Positions 47,401 to 55,586 are shown, numbered from the stretch's first letter. The stretch: DNA of 64,000 bases from Candidatus Uhrbacteria bacterium (GCA_020850575.1 JADZEJ010000007.1:62001-126000); one strand, 5' to 3'. The notes: a model not told the origin generated them from the sequence alone. Numbers and translations are program-made.

Positions 47401-50400
47401 TCATATCCGGCTCACCATCTAACACGTATTTTGTAATATCATCGATCAAATACACCGTTTGAGTTCCCGTTTGCTTCCAAGCCGGATCCAATGTTGGTTT
47501 ACCAAAAGCTCGACAAGAATCCTGACTTGCATCACATCGCACACTTGGTGCATCAATAACGTAGATATTTCTATCCGCCGGTCGTGTTGTAGTAACCGTA
47601 CCAGAATATAAATTATCTAACTTACGAGCAGGTTCAACGGTATTCGGCAAACCCTTCATTGCAAATTGCTGAACATACGGATCCGCTGAATTTCGCGTAT
47701 CAACATATCCGGTACAACCGACCGTCTCAAACTTACATAAGTTGTTAAATTGTCTTACATTTACTTGTTTTGAATTTCGATCTTGATACGCACGACAACC
47801 CAGCATCGCCAATGGTTGTACAACGCCTTCAGTGGTTCGATCACACTCAGCTGGAATCACCCAAGTATCTTTTGCAACATATTCTACATCACGTAATTGT
47901 TTAACCTTAACTTCATCTATATATGTTTCTTTTGGTAAATTATAAATAAATACTTTATTATCCGTGGCTGTTTTATTGGTAGAAAATGGACCAAGCTCAT
48001 ATCGTTTCCATTCAGTAGTTAGCCTAAAAGGAGATCGATTATTCGCAGCATCCTGAACGGCAACAAAAGAATTTGTAAAGTTCTGTTTACCGGATTTAGC
48101 CCAAAAACTAACCATATACAAACTACCGGTATTCGAGGTGAATGAAACTTCAGTTCCACCCTTCCCATCTTCAAGATGTGTAACTTTTAACGAATTATCA
48201 CCAACTAATAACGCTTCTTGAGAAAAACTTAAAGTCGATCCTTCTCCATAAGCAGCTTTACCTATGACAAATCCGGCTGCAGACTTGGCACCACTGAACG
48301 TATCCGTAATGATTGTTTGATAGTTTTTACCGTTTGTTCCAACATAGCCACGACAACCCGCATATTGCTGAGGACACAAAGCACTTTCTGGGATATTCAC
48401 TGAATAAAAACATTGTTTTGCCGTTGAATTCCAATTTCCACCAGTCTTTGTACAATCATCAATGTTTGAAAAAGAAATACGATAATCCGTACACGAACTT
48501 GTCGACAAAACAGTTTGCGAATAATAAATATAATAAACAGCACCACTTTCATTATAAAATTGACGACAATCTAAATCCGTACCTGTTTTCCAAGATTCTG
48601 CATTACAATTTGCAGCTGCCTTCAAAAAACCATCTGGACCTGCTTTTGCCAAGACTTTTGGTTGATCGCCGTTTGCAATCAAACTCCACGTTCGTAATTG
48701 GTAACCGGTCTGATCAGAACCTTCCCATGTAAAAAATGTTTTTGAATTCTGACCAGGAAGTTCACAAGCGCGAACATAACTAAAATATGCCTTTGATTCA
48801 CCTCCCGCTGCTTGATTTTCAACACTTGTAAATTCTTCACAACCAACCGCATCTGCAGTACACGTCAATGCATTTGTTGGAATAAAATTTGCCACCGTAT
48901 CATCATCAGCATCATTCAATTGGGCATTTTCTGTATTTTTCGTTAAATCAAAAGCAGTCGGTTGCTTACGATATTCTGCATATCCAACACAAGATTCTGG
49001 ACAAAAATCCAAACGACTCAAATTAGCAGGAATTTCACTACCATCACCATCTACTTCATGATACGCCTGACAACCGGCATCAATTTGTGAGCAAACACGA
49101 GCATATTTTCCGCATTCTGCCCGATCAGTTGCCTCAACTCCCGTACAAGCTAACTCTTCTGGAGCAATTTTCAAATGTTGTTCAACCAATGATGTATTAA
49201 CTCCATCAACGTATTCGGTTGGAGTCTGACCTTCTTCAACTTGAACCGCATCAATGACAGCCTGTTTACCCTTGATAGTTATCAATAAACCCGTAACACC
49301 ATTCGGTATGGTAAACGAACATGTTTCTCGTCCCCAATTATCACTCAAACTAGCTTTAGAGCTAACAAGATTTCCAGCGGATGCCTGACAATCTGATCCA
49401 AATGTCACAGTTGGTGGCAAGACACCTAATAACGTGTACTTCTTTCCATCCCGACCAAAATAGGTTTTACCAAGTTCCGTATATGGTGTTAAAAGACCCA
49501 TCTGAATCTCAACAGCTCCCATTTGACCTGGAACACGATTTTTTCCATAAAGTGACATCGTATAATATCTATTTCCGACCGCCGAAATAACTTGCGAAAT
49601 TTCACGCATTTGCGCATCTTCAAAATCTAAAGCGACGGAACCAACAAACGCATCTTCTTCACCTGTTGGCGTTTCATAGCTTTTAAGCACATAAGGATTC
49701 AAAGAGTTATTTTGCCAAGCTTGCAACCTCGATGAAGCCGCCTCATCCAATACTTCAAATGAACTATTTTGTAGTAAATTCAATGAACTCGTTTGTGGTT
49801 CCATGGTGTACAACTTGGTACAACCATCATTTGATGCATCACAAGTTTTCACCGTTTTATCAAAATAAATACGCGATGCAGGAGCATTTCCGATATTTTC
49901 CCAATTACTATCAGTAATCTTCCAATTTGAAGCAATAGATCCTCTCCATACATCGGCGGTTGATGTCGACACATCACGCAGTGTCAAATAATACAAACAA
50001 CCGGAATTATCTGCTGTACAAGCACCGTAATCAATCGTGTTACGGACATACGATACAATTTCATTTGTTGAAGTCTGCGTACCGGGTTCAGCTCCTAATT
50101 GCTTATTTGGTTTTTTAAAACTTCGGCAACTGGAAAATCTTTCATCACATTGATCTCCTCCAAAACGCCATACCATTTTTTCAGCAGCACAATATCCATA
50201 TCCTCCGATACAATTCCCCTTATCATCTCTGGTTAAACAAGAAACAACATCCACACATTCTTGAACACGAATAGCTGGAGCTTGATTTTCTCCGCCTATA
50301 ACCGTATCAGTAAATCCTTCAACCGAACACTTAAACGGAGGAGTTGTTAAAATCCAAGCTGGATTTATAAGTTTACACCATGGATGTTGTTCGTCGATTT

Positions 50401-51967
50401 CACCTTGGGAATTACAATTTGTAAAACCGGCAATCACTTGCCCAAGTGTAATATATTTTCCTTGATATTTTTTATTATAAACAGAGTTTGCCGCCAATTC
50501 CCAACCAATAGGTAAAATACGCGAAAAACGAAGTTTTGCTAAATTCGTCGCACAATAAGCGCGTTGATAACAACCGGGATCTTGATTATCTTTTGTTTCC
50601 CATTCCGGAATCAATTCCCAATCTGGATGAAGAAAAAACGTTTTTGACCCGGGCAGCAAACCGGCAGCTTTACCAACCGTCATACCACCTTCTGTTCCTG
50701 CACCTCTCAAAGCACTAGCCAAGCCATTATCCATGCTACAACCCCATAAACCACGTGGCTGCGGACAAGTCGACATCAACACCGTAAAATCCTGTTGTTC
50801 GCCCGTATTCATATTCGGACGTAACAAATCACTAAAATACTGAGATATGATATTTTTTCGACGATTTTGGGTTGAATCAGCAGTTCCTGATTCAGCATTT
50901 GTATCAATCCCCTCATTAGTTAAATCAATCGGATAGACAAATTGATCATTAGATGCTGATTCAAAATACTTCATTAAATCAGATAAGCCACGTACCGCGA
51001 TCGTATTCGCAAACGAACCTGCCGCAATGCTAGGTAATTGCCATAAACCTGCCTGCAATGACATCATAATCATCGCGGTAGCATTTAACTGATTATTTAA
51101 ATTAAGAACATGAAGATTATTCACGTTAGAAAGCGAATCCCTTGCCACCTGTGAAGGCTGCTTAATATTCCCATCAATCAAATTCTTAAAGTTTTTAAAT
51201 CCTTGACCCTCTTGACGATCTAAAATCGCCGCATTTTGTTTATTTGCCCATTTTTGTAAAAATACCTGATTCGCACTTAGAGCGACATTAATCGAATTTC
51301 CACCAAAAGAAACACTTTGTTTCAAATTCATTGCAAGTTGTTCTTTTGATAACGAGTCTTTCGTTGTATTAAATGCCTCCATCATTCTTGTATAGGTACA
51401 ACGAGGTTCACCTGGACCTTTCATCCTCCCAACTCCTAAAGCAAGCTTCAAGTTTAATGAAATGGACTGACAAATATTTAAACCTAATTCAGTTTTAAAA
51501 TAATTTTCATTTAAATTTTCTAATTGTCTATTAAAAATATCATTGCCAAGACTCTTCAAAAAGTCACCAAATTCCATGGAATAAAATTGTGGCGTCTCAT
51601 CAAAACCGCTGTACACATAATTTGCCACTTGCGCTGCCGCCATTTGAGTAAATAATGAAAAACTATCGAGCAAACCAGCGATAACTCCAAAAACGACATT
51701 TTTACGAACAAATTCAGATCTATCTTTCAAGTAATCAAAGATATGACATTCATATTGTAGTTCAATGCCAACTGTTGCACCCGGTGAAGTACCAAGAGTC
51801 GTACCAGAATGTGCACATGGAAAAACTGGTGGGAGGGCAACTGACGCATCTGCGGAAAATGCAAAACCAGGTCGTATCATCAACACTCCAATCAGTGACA
51901 TCACAATCACGCTCGTGACCACACTGAAGCGTAATAACCGATTTCGAAAAAAAGCGTTAAAGTCCAT
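41438..51967 (-). CDS. Giant cysteine-rich surface protein (3509 residues)
   Basis: An N-terminal membrane segment or signal (about residues 14-36, VVTSVIVMSLIGVLMI) exports the protein. Hydrophobic stretches also occur near 90-115 and 290-325. Between residues 650 and 1635 a motif C-x6-C-x2-[FY] occurs nine times (650, 709, 959, 1036, 1198, 1411, 1478, 1524, 1624). Two beta-sandwich regions (about 729-923 and 1220-1357) look like carbohydrate-binding jelly rolls, starting NLLQNSSFEVL in the first and ending in xIDxVxV-type strands. Later come CxxDxDC clusters and, near 3180, a PKD-like DVWIDWGDGS. No catalytic site is visible. It probably builds a disulfide-stabilised surface structure for attachment. 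It follows its small partner gene by four bases. The reading frame is unbroken over 10.5 kb. Confidence 0.85.
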   Translation of the reverse strand: MDFNAFFRNRLLRFSVVTSVIVMSLIGVLMIRPGFAFSADASVALPPVFPCAHSGTTLGTSPGATVGIELQYECHIFDYLKDRSEFVRKNVVFGVIAGLLDSFSLFTQMAAAQVANYVYSGFDETPQFYSMEFGDFLKSLGNDIFNRQLENLNENYFKTELGLNICQSISLNLKLALGVGRMKGPGEPRCTYTRMMEAFNTTKDSLSKEQLAMNLKQSVSFGGNSINVALSANQVFLQKWANKQNAAILDRQEGQGFKNFKNLIDGNIKQPSQVARDSLSNVNNLHVLNLNNQLNATAMIMMSLQAGLWQLPSIAAGSFANTIAVRGLSDLMKYFESASNDQFVYPIDLTNEGIDTNAESGTADSTQNRRKNIISQYFSDLLRPNMNTGEQQDFTVLMSTCPQPRGLWGCSMDNGLASALRGAGTEGGMTVGKAAGLLPGSKTFFLHPDWELIPEWETKDNQDPGCYQRAYCATNLAKLRFSRILPIGWELAANSVYNKKYQGKYITLGQVIAGFTNCNSQGEIDEQHPWCKLINPAWILTTPPFKCSVEGFTDTVIGGENQAPAIRVQECVDVVSCLTRDDKGNCIGGYGYCAAEKMVWRFGGDQCDERFSSCRSFKKPNKQLGAEPGTQTSTNEIVSYVRNTIDYGACTADNSGCLYYLTLRDVSTSTADVWRGSIASNWKITDSNWENIGNAPASRIYFDKTVKTCDASNDGCTKLYTMEPQTSSLNLLQNSSFEVLDEAASSRLQAWQNNSLNPYVLKSYETPTGEEDAFVGSVALDFEDAQMREISQVISAVGNRYYTMSLYGKNRVPGQMGAVEIQMGLLTPYTELGKTYFGRDGKKYTLLGVLPPTVTFGSDCQASAGNLVSSKASLSDNWGRETCSFTIPNGVTGLLITIKGKQAVIDAVQVEEGQTPTEYVDGVNTSLVEQHLKIAPEELACTGVEATDRAECGKYARVCSQIDAGCQAYHEVDGDGSEIPANLSRLDFCPESCVGYAEYRKQPTAFDLTKNTENAQLNDADDDTVANFIPTNALTCTADAVGCEEFTSVENQAAGGESKAYFSYVRACELPGQNSKTFFTWEGSDQTGYQLRTWSLIANGDQPKVLAKAGPDGFLKAAANCNAESWKTGTDLDCRQFYNESGAVYYIYYSQTVLSTSSCTDYRISFSNIDDCTKTGGNWNSTAKQCFYSVNIPESALCPQQYAGCRGYVGTNGKNYQTIITDTFSGAKSAAGFVIGKAAYGEGSTLSFSQEALLVGDNSLKVTHLEDGKGGTEVSFTSNTGSLYMVSFWAKSGKQNFTNSFVAVQDAANNRSPFRLTTEWKRYELGPFSTNKTATDNKVFIYNLPKETYIDEVKVKQLRDVEYVAKDTWVIPAECDRTTEGVVQPLAMLGCRAYQDRNSKQVNVRQFNNLCKFETVGCTGYVDTRNSADPYVQQFAMKGLPNTVEPARKLDNLYSGTVTTTRPADRNIYVIDAPSVRCDASQDSCRAFGKPTLDPAWKQTGTQTVYLIDDITKYVLDGEPDMMCRPSELFCDTFVSDSVVSYFRDPQEHACTWKDKVTLSAASALADDEKGLPAYSYPAGQYSGWFMQSGTSTLPCYPHLLSNANTFLVSAPMTNDYQGWTANCPKDQSECTEFRDSNDHSDSSRPVGKPYYFINNGNIDKSTCGDVADPFNGCVLIRDTNDATLRFNAKATYAESHAKGDIGVTPLDCAFKDKGNPFCVGKGICLEPTCAAANTSCENEKNALLYAACTTDADCVSADSQGKPVATARCEQNDSNRVIKVKLDRDCKAWFGCRSGETVYDDTQQKYVDLCTEFSLCDRSGGSSQGNYCGNYLNRTLAQPQPKKINDPYYEKVLREGVFMNDRSYSMRKTEFGDPDYSGYTIANRFQMADLVSRRVGYEILRDENPKKANEYFDDYRFVASIPLAMTDQEKTAIGVTKYGQLGWAEQITDPVRPKLHLCQHKFTKQVGYFVPDEEPKRCYLAIDTPLTQVVTDVQGAAGNSRNAQTIATVFAQDPKASHSSYMNQVMPGVECKAYPDAQAPFSNDVVKEWDTLIQPNVVKTYIAGFDKAAVCERGEDCSCQYAKANYGEGLTKYLGVTSKSAPPQGVCFGGSKNGQACIPNTKLENTDENGVAVPAQSPYNEACGANSICRPLEGTSYVRGTPGYCIQRDSAVTVGAKGQFQCLTWSPQPVLSGTKDVYHYSPTVGYNPPLNSGEYYCVNPSFRKENVSLFDYDMLEAPGKMSHVESLLYRESCTNGTYKYRESLFDFGYAAVKDTGIGGGTDEHYPGGNDINYAISSATTTLLKLGEPETCSNVDGSDIRESEMAKICGIRKIAYHDLAARYYYLTDAYTTLKDALAPEAIILLSARENAFAKTEKMGSNLNAKTTAQFLGFFPVTIPLTALAGVYEFTKLIFNELACGLGINDCALNEDAVLIHQATTYLSRSTFSVPTNVGVDLSSLRVVTTGEGKDKNYAEYFITPSMLGSSRLYSDLSDIKLDNDTLLESQLAYFSFHVPQPGKTNVDWDDEFLWDTTPPKDEKYSNYFKMLTARDGGPYPIANSYQGDKNFTLLNPTPPDSEKESGLTADEYDLYTQKCAPLKNYIDDQHAKAEDLYATGIDPVGLKNAEIEFNSLKCSDIVFKYVLTTPPVDNQHHLQPTKFNLTDTDYEEDDKVTQYGPLGCLFSPEWVDGVSVSNWKDEVAVKQESDKWYKGFNKNFNGLLSRAKQGYLKTQDQSNLLKIPCSKDPNKMCYYKYWELGYNDENESKFNLFGSTDGALGPVPINPKNTYFHKAFGDRPYFAIRAMFENMNEKDNATSALEQPIDGSGLRGPFKFVGFWVTAVAPNTVSSRAIYMRITAGAANACRDVAQVVSPVDRKNAAFTDRVWQQSDFTVPLQNYTYGTENAPFGAALHQRMIGHDAMMMLDTTKGFIAPDATFVKAGQEYGLRSRISSVKDMAIYQYSTLSNLFARIYQVYQYYDLPVKKTDKMCFLGPFAGRYCKNGSDCDPITNVICVKDDGTPALGSDAGICKGGARSGAPCTGLTQSSECIVNITPLTTQILQQSCQPVTENGTPKNFKYSVNLNGTSISMGTDCQGVSSTSDDEDMDNNRCTHGVGYYPRPDLCYMNPENEVCLRSPLISGSYFVPMKSHAIASPTDVTFGLYAIKKDLSIIPGSGTSVDAKHESSSEYYDQRFTSGYTPIAPRIAAPDTSRQCTSPGQCAIARMDAINIDNATEGNVIYYGSQSSVTMRFYAWSADNQAPISDVWIDWGDGSMQKVSEARVKNKKPFCGVSKQCEFVPGLTCNSDADCPAAAGKCVGTGFCSNNSGRSCRAGLAGYTDCGEGATCVERLTYGSSPLACEANYFEFKHAYNCSNLQKPAMDCPYFSVGAQKNAIEKSCTVGNNVSNAKTECRFVPRVFVQDNWGWCTGNCKDSLPSSLSLKNPPVSPKDLSLKNGGCYDASKSYSQNTFIDYSLKINMCDAESSMKSRYNNSSFTYDPWIRYNGYIELRSDE

Positions 51968-51971
51968 ATGC

Positions 51972-52706
51972 TTATAGTGATTGTTCTGAAGTGGTTGTTG
52001 TCACATTTTCAATATTTTTATCTGCATCTGGCACCGGAACAGGTATCTCCGGAGCAACACCACTCATCGCTGAATCATATAATTTCAACAATTCATCATC
52101 ACTCATTGCCTGCAATTTTGCCGCATCAACATTTCCGGCTAACATCTGTCTAATAACTTTTGGATCACGCGGTAACATTTGTTGAACCAAATTTTTTGGA
52201 ACCTGATTCGCTTGAAATGTTTTTGAATTTTCAATTGCATTATTTTGTAATCCATTTTGTATTCCTTCATTTGGCAATCCAACAGTTGGTGACAAAGTGT
52301 TTTCTTGTTTCAAATTTGAAGTATCTATCGGTTGCCCCACAGGAACACCTGTACAAGTAACATCTAAACCGGAAGCAATCCGAATATTATCCGGCATGCC
52401 ATCACCACAACTATCTCGCAAATTTGGATTTGTTTTATAGACATTTACCTCATCCCAATCCGAAAGACCGTCTCCATCTGTATCGGTACGTTGCTCTTTC
52501 TCAAGTTTTTGTTGATCACTAGGGCCTAATATTTTTTTAGCCGTTAACAATGTATCTTTACGAACTAAAAAAGGCTCCTTAATAGAAGCTTGAATACGAA
52601 ACAAAGACAATGTAATTGCACACCCTCCACAGATCATTAAAACCACCACAGAAATCTGCTGTTCACGCGTTAGCATCCGCCAACGCTCAAGGAAGTTTTC
52701 CCACAT
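51972..52706 (-). CDS. Membrane-anchored protein with a thrombospondin type 3 repeat
   Basis: The start chosen is the ATG at 52706 because AGGGG lies nine bases upstream; an ATG nine codons earlier almost touches the -10 box. The 244-residue product has one membrane helix near residues 18-36 (ISVVVLMICGGCAITLSLF). A calcium-binding thrombospondin type 3 repeat pair follows (TDTDGDGLSDWDEVNVY, then RDSCGDGMPD). The last 130 residues are Asn/Gln/Pro-rich, with a helical part near LAGNVDAAKLQAMSDDELLK. It precedes the giant gene by four bases, so the two probably form one surface complex. Confidence 0.8.
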   Translation of the reverse strand: MWENFLERWRMLTREQQISVVVLMICGGCAITLSLFRIQASIKEPFLVRKDTLLTAKKILGPSDQQKLEKEQRTDTDGDGLSDWDEVNVYKTNPNLRDSCGDGMPDNIRIASGLDVTCTGVPVGQPIDTSNLKQENTLSPTVGLPNEGIQNGLQNNAIENSKTFQANQVPKNLVQQMLPRDPKVIRQMLAGNVDAAKLQAMSDDELLKLYDSAMSGVAPEIPVPVPDADKNIENVTTTTSEQSL

Positions 52707-52734
52707 GTGAAATACCCCTATAAGGCTAGACATA

Positions 52735-52740
52735 AGTATA
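52735..52740 (-). promoter_or_regulatory. -10 box of the surface-protein operon
   Basis: TATACT lies about 28 bases before the chosen ATG at 52706. CTGCCA, 18 bases upstream of it, is a weak -35. Confidence 0.5.
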
Positions 52741-52830
52741 GCACATCGACCAAACCACTGGCAGCAATCTCTCTAAAGAGAAACGCTCAAAAGAACACTC
52801 CAAAAAAATATTTACTCGAGACTCTCCCCA

Positions 52831-52870
52831 CAAACAAAAAACGAACTGCTCATGAGTTCGTTTTTTGTTT
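52831..52870 (-). terminator. Terminator of the Hsp20 gene
   Basis: A perfect 16-base-pair stem (aaacaaaaaacgaact paired with its complement, loop gctcatg). T-rich sequence lies on its 3' side in either direction. It touches the Hsp20 stop codon. Confidence 0.85.
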
Positions 52871-53253
52871 TATTCTCCCCATGTTACTTCTAATCTCTTG
52901 CCAAATTCCCGAATCGGAATACGTACTTCAAGGACTCCGTTTTTCAAACTTGCTTTCGCTCGATCTGTTTGTACTTCATATGGCAATACAATCGTTCGAC
53001 TGAACGAACCCCAATAACATTCTCGATAAAACCACTGATGTTCCTCCACTTCACGCTCGCTACGTCGCTTACCTCTAATAGTAAGCAAATCTCCGTGCAT
53101 CGAAATATCAACATCTTCTGGTTTTACACCGGCAACAGTGGAACGCACAACTAAATCTTCACGATCACGAAAAACATCAACCGACAGTTGTCCCTCTTCA
53201 ACCATTGGGCTGAACCATTCTTGTGTTCCAAATGAAGTCGAATTCAATTCCAT
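52870..53253 (-). CDS. Small heat shock protein (Hsp20/alpha-crystallin)
   Basis: Hsp20 proteins hold unfolding proteins in a refoldable state. The start chosen is the ATG at 53253 (MELNSTSFGTQEW), seven bases after a -10 box, giving 127 residues. The alpha-crystallin domain runs from about residue 28, with SVDVFRDREDLVVRSTVAGV, PEDVDISMHGDLLTIRGKR, YRECYWGSFSRTIVLP and the closing KASLKNGVLEVRIP, which carries the conserved GVL-type strand. The C-terminal tail is short. No CIRCE is seen before it, unlike groES and clpP. Confidence 0.92.
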   Translation of the reverse strand: MELNSTSFGTQEWFSPMVEEGQLSVDVFRDREDLVVRSTVAGVKPEDVDISMHGDLLTIRGKRRSEREVEEHQWFYRECYWGSFSRTIVLPYEVQTDRAKASLKNGVLEVRIPIREFGKRLEVTWGE

Positions 53254-53260
53254 GAACCTA

Positions 53261-53266
53261 AGTATA
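53261..53266 (-). promoter_or_regulatory. -10 box of the Hsp20 gene, leaderless type
   Basis: TATACT ends seven bases before the ATG at 53253 and lies within ten bases of the upstream gene's stop codon. Confidence 0.5.
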
Positions 53267-53275
53267 CACCATGGA

Positions 53276-55144
53276 TTAGTTCCCGGCATCAGGTGACATC
53301 GGAACCGATGCCGTACCTGAATCAGACGATAATTTTTCCACTCCAATCAAACACACAGCTTGCCAAGGACGATAATGACTTTTAAAAACTTCTGATTTTA
53401 CTTCCCCATTTGGATAGGTCACTGAATAGGTAAACTCCGCATCCGCACCGGCGTGTGCCGTTTCTGTACATTTCTTTTTTCCTGGAGGTAAATTCGTCGT
53501 TTCCACCAATTTCATCGGAGGCGGTGAAGTAATATTGTATACTCGTGGTTTTTCTGGAAAATCTGCGATTCGCCCATCCTTCGTCCCCCAATATTCAACA
53601 AATGCCTCATCACCCTTTACATAAGCATGCAAATAAATCGGATGAGTAGTATCATTCTTAAATCGATAGTCAGGTTTTGGATCATAAATCGTTGCATCTG
53701 TACCAACCGGCTCGTAATACCGAACACGATATGAGTGATTACGACGTTCAACGACTGGTAAACCTGCTCGCAATGTGCCTCGAAAAACGGTCGTGCCCAC
53801 TTGGCACAAACCACCACCAAATTCTGGCGTTGTTTCATTACCCTTAATAACCAATTCCGGTAACCATTGATGTTCACCATCGATTGGACCTAATACCTTA
53901 ATCAAAGAAAATTCTTCCCCTGGTTGTAACAACGTGCCGTTAACCTTCGCCAATCCGAGTGCGATATTTTTACGACGATTTGATGGTGATCCGGAAAATT
54001 CTGATTTGCCTACACCTAATAATTCTTTAATTCCCAGCGTTTCCGGATCAATACCCGTAAGTTTAGCCGGCGTACGAATCGTCACTAAAGGAAATGTTGT
54101 CGTTGTAGGCCATTCTGCGATCACTTGTTTCAAGGTTGCCTTTCCATCAAATGCGATACCTTCCGTCCCGCCGGTAAAAGATTCAACCTTCCCATCCTTC
54201 AAAACCAATCCTCCCACCTTTCCTTCTTGTTCAACGTGCGGAAACAGCTCACGCATCGAAGCCTCAAATAAAGTTGAATTCAACATGATATCAATAGTAG
54301 TTGTATCAGGGATCAACGAAATCCATCCAGCAAAAGTCGACGTCGGAATCGGTACCGTCTTTTTATCGTAAGTAAACGACAAAGCAGGTCGCTTTAACCA
54401 TTCCTCAATCTTAGGCAGTAAAGCCTCGAGCGAAGCTTTTGTCACCAAAGGCTCGCGTACCTGATCAAGTAAAACGATCGGTTCAAAACGTAAATCCTGA
54501 GTTTCGTTTTGTAAATTATCAATCGCTCGGTCAAATAGTAATTCAGTGCCACGAATTTCTGGCACAATCGTTATTTTCGGCATAACTTCTCCTGTTGATG
54601 TCGATATTTGTATAGCCGCATCTTGTGGTGTAATCACATCTTGAGCAAAGGCCTGTTTTAAACCATCGCTAATGCCTGTACGAAAAATATCCACCTCAAC
54701 TGGAATTTGTTTTTGTACCAAACGTAAGCGAATTTGTTGTTGAATCTGTTGTTGCCAACTGCCGGTACGGGCATACCCATATGCTCGATCAATCGCATCT
54801 GAAACACGATAACTTAATAAATCTCGAGCGGCATCAGGATTCATCGCATCACCCGACACATCCAAAGAAACTGTTTTTCCTTTATACGTAAAAGGTAATC
54901 CTTTTTCTAGAGCGGCATCTACCGCAGACTGAACTTGAATACGAGCTTCTTCACGTGTCATACCACCAACCGGTACCGACAACACATGCAAACCTGGAAA
55001 TAACCGATTTTCATACAAACGACCATAACTCACCAAACCACCGACAAGTAATAACAAAAAAAATGCTAATAATGCGATACCGACATTGATCCATGTCATG
55101 GCAAGACGCAAATTCTGAGCTAATCGTTTTTTCTCAACCGCCAT
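53276..55144 (-). CDS. VanW family protein with peptidoglycan-binding-type domains
   Basis: The start chosen is the ATG at 55144 (MAVEKKRLAQNL), giving 622 residues. A membrane helix near residues 20-40 (VGIALLAFFLLLLVGGLVS) anchors it. Two repeats of a YkuD-associated/PG-binding-4-like type follow, starting with VLSVPVGGMTREEARIQV. The VanW domain near residues 390-520 shows FSLIKVLGPIDGEHQW, EFGGGLCQVGTTVFRGTL and RNHSYRVRYYEPVGTDATIY. VanW proteins are found in vancomycin-resistance clusters and in many Gram-positives, but their activity is not established. It lies seven bases after a small gene and probably works on the cell wall. Confidence 0.88.
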   Translation of the reverse strand: MAVEKKRLAQNLRLAMTWINVGIALLAFFLLLLVGGLVSYGRLYENRLFPGLHVLSVPVGGMTREEARIQVQSAVDAALEKGLPFTYKGKTVSLDVSGDAMNPDAARDLLSYRVSDAIDRAYGYARTGSWQQQIQQQIRLRLVQKQIPVEVDIFRTGISDGLKQAFAQDVITPQDAAIQISTSTGEVMPKITIVPEIRGTELLFDRAIDNLQNETQDLRFEPIVLLDQVREPLVTKASLEALLPKIEEWLKRPALSFTYDKKTVPIPTSTFAGWISLIPDTTTIDIMLNSTLFEASMRELFPHVEQEGKVGGLVLKDGKVESFTGGTEGIAFDGKATLKQVIAEWPTTTTFPLVTIRTPAKLTGIDPETLGIKELLGVGKSEFSGSPSNRRKNIALGLAKVNGTLLQPGEEFSLIKVLGPIDGEHQWLPELVIKGNETTPEFGGGLCQVGTTVFRGTLRAGLPVVERRNHSYRVRYYEPVGTDATIYDPKPDYRFKNDTTHPIYLHAYVKGDEAFVEYWGTKDGRIADFPEKPRVYNITSPPPMKLVETTNLPPGKKKCTETAHAGADAEFTYSVTYPNGEVKSEVFKSHYRPWQAVCLIGVEKLSSDSGTASVPMSPDAGN

Positions 55145-55151
55145 ATAAAAA

Positions 55152-55382
55152 TTAATCTGATGATAATAATTCATTCAAAATACTTGCAGCAAAAACGCTC
55201 TTCCCAGCATTTTCTCCGCCTTGCGGGAGCGCCAACAATGCGATTGAATCACCCACTTTGGGTAAAAACTCAAAAGCACTCACCGGAATACTCCAATTCC
55301 GACCGGTTGAATCAACAAGCGTAATTTCTTGATCTAGAATGTCAGTAACCTTGCCGATAAACGGATGATAAGACTGATTCAT
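55152..55382 (-). CDS. Small beta-rich protein
   Basis: No family is recognised in this 76-residue product. The sequence (GKVTDILDQEITLVDSTGRNW, then FLPKVGDSIALLAL) suggests a small beta-barrel with turns at DSTG and KVGD. There is no signal peptide. It lies directly upstream of the VanW gene and downstream of the structured RNA region, so one promoter may serve all three. A clear Shine-Dalgarno sequence is lacking. Confidence 0.6.
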   Translation of the reverse strand: MNQSYHPFIGKVTDILDQEITLVDSTGRNWSIPVSAFEFLPKVGDSIALLALPQGGENAGKSVFAASILNELLSSD

Positions 55383-55409
55383 AACGGAACAATAGCGTAA
55401 ATTCTCACG

Positions 55410-55551
55410 AAATAAAATAAGACCTCAAGCAATCCGCACCCAAGAAACCTTTTTGTAGGTTTGAGCGAGTCCGAAGACCTGCTGCACCCTATGAAAAGGT
55501 TCCATGCTTGTCGTGGACGCGGATTGCTTCAGGCCTCATTTTCCCAATGAA
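55410..55551 (-). ncRNA. Structured RNA under a strong promoter (6S-like or leader RNA)
   Basis: On the minus strand a near-consensus promoter starts an RNA near 55551. A 14- to 15-base-pair closing stem (55423-55437 with 55519-55533) is followed inside by a large asymmetric loop and an AACCUUUU / AAAAGGUU helix. A UAGG / CCUA helix comes next, then an 8-pair tip with an internal mismatch and a C-UUCG-G tetraloop (loop at 55472-55475). After the closing stem comes TTATTTTATTTC. A single long hairpin with a central bulge recalls 6S RNA. SRP and 5S signatures were looked for and not found. It could also be the leader of the genes starting at 55382. Confidence 0.6.
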
Positions 55552-55557
55552 TAGCAC

Positions 55558-55586
55558 TTTATACCGAAATAAAATGAAATTGTCAA
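55558..55586 (-). promoter_or_regulatory. Strong promoter of the structured RNA
   Basis: A perfect TTGACA (55581-55586), a 17-base spacer and TATAAA (55558-55563) give one of the best consensus matches in the window. Only some 100 bases separate it from the SMC gene end at 55684. Confidence 0.8.

Noticed and set aside
55423-55533. SRP RNA, 5S rRNA or T-box leader
   Set aside because: The SRP tip motif, the 5S CCGAAC loop and the T-box GGGUGGNACCGCG element are all missing.
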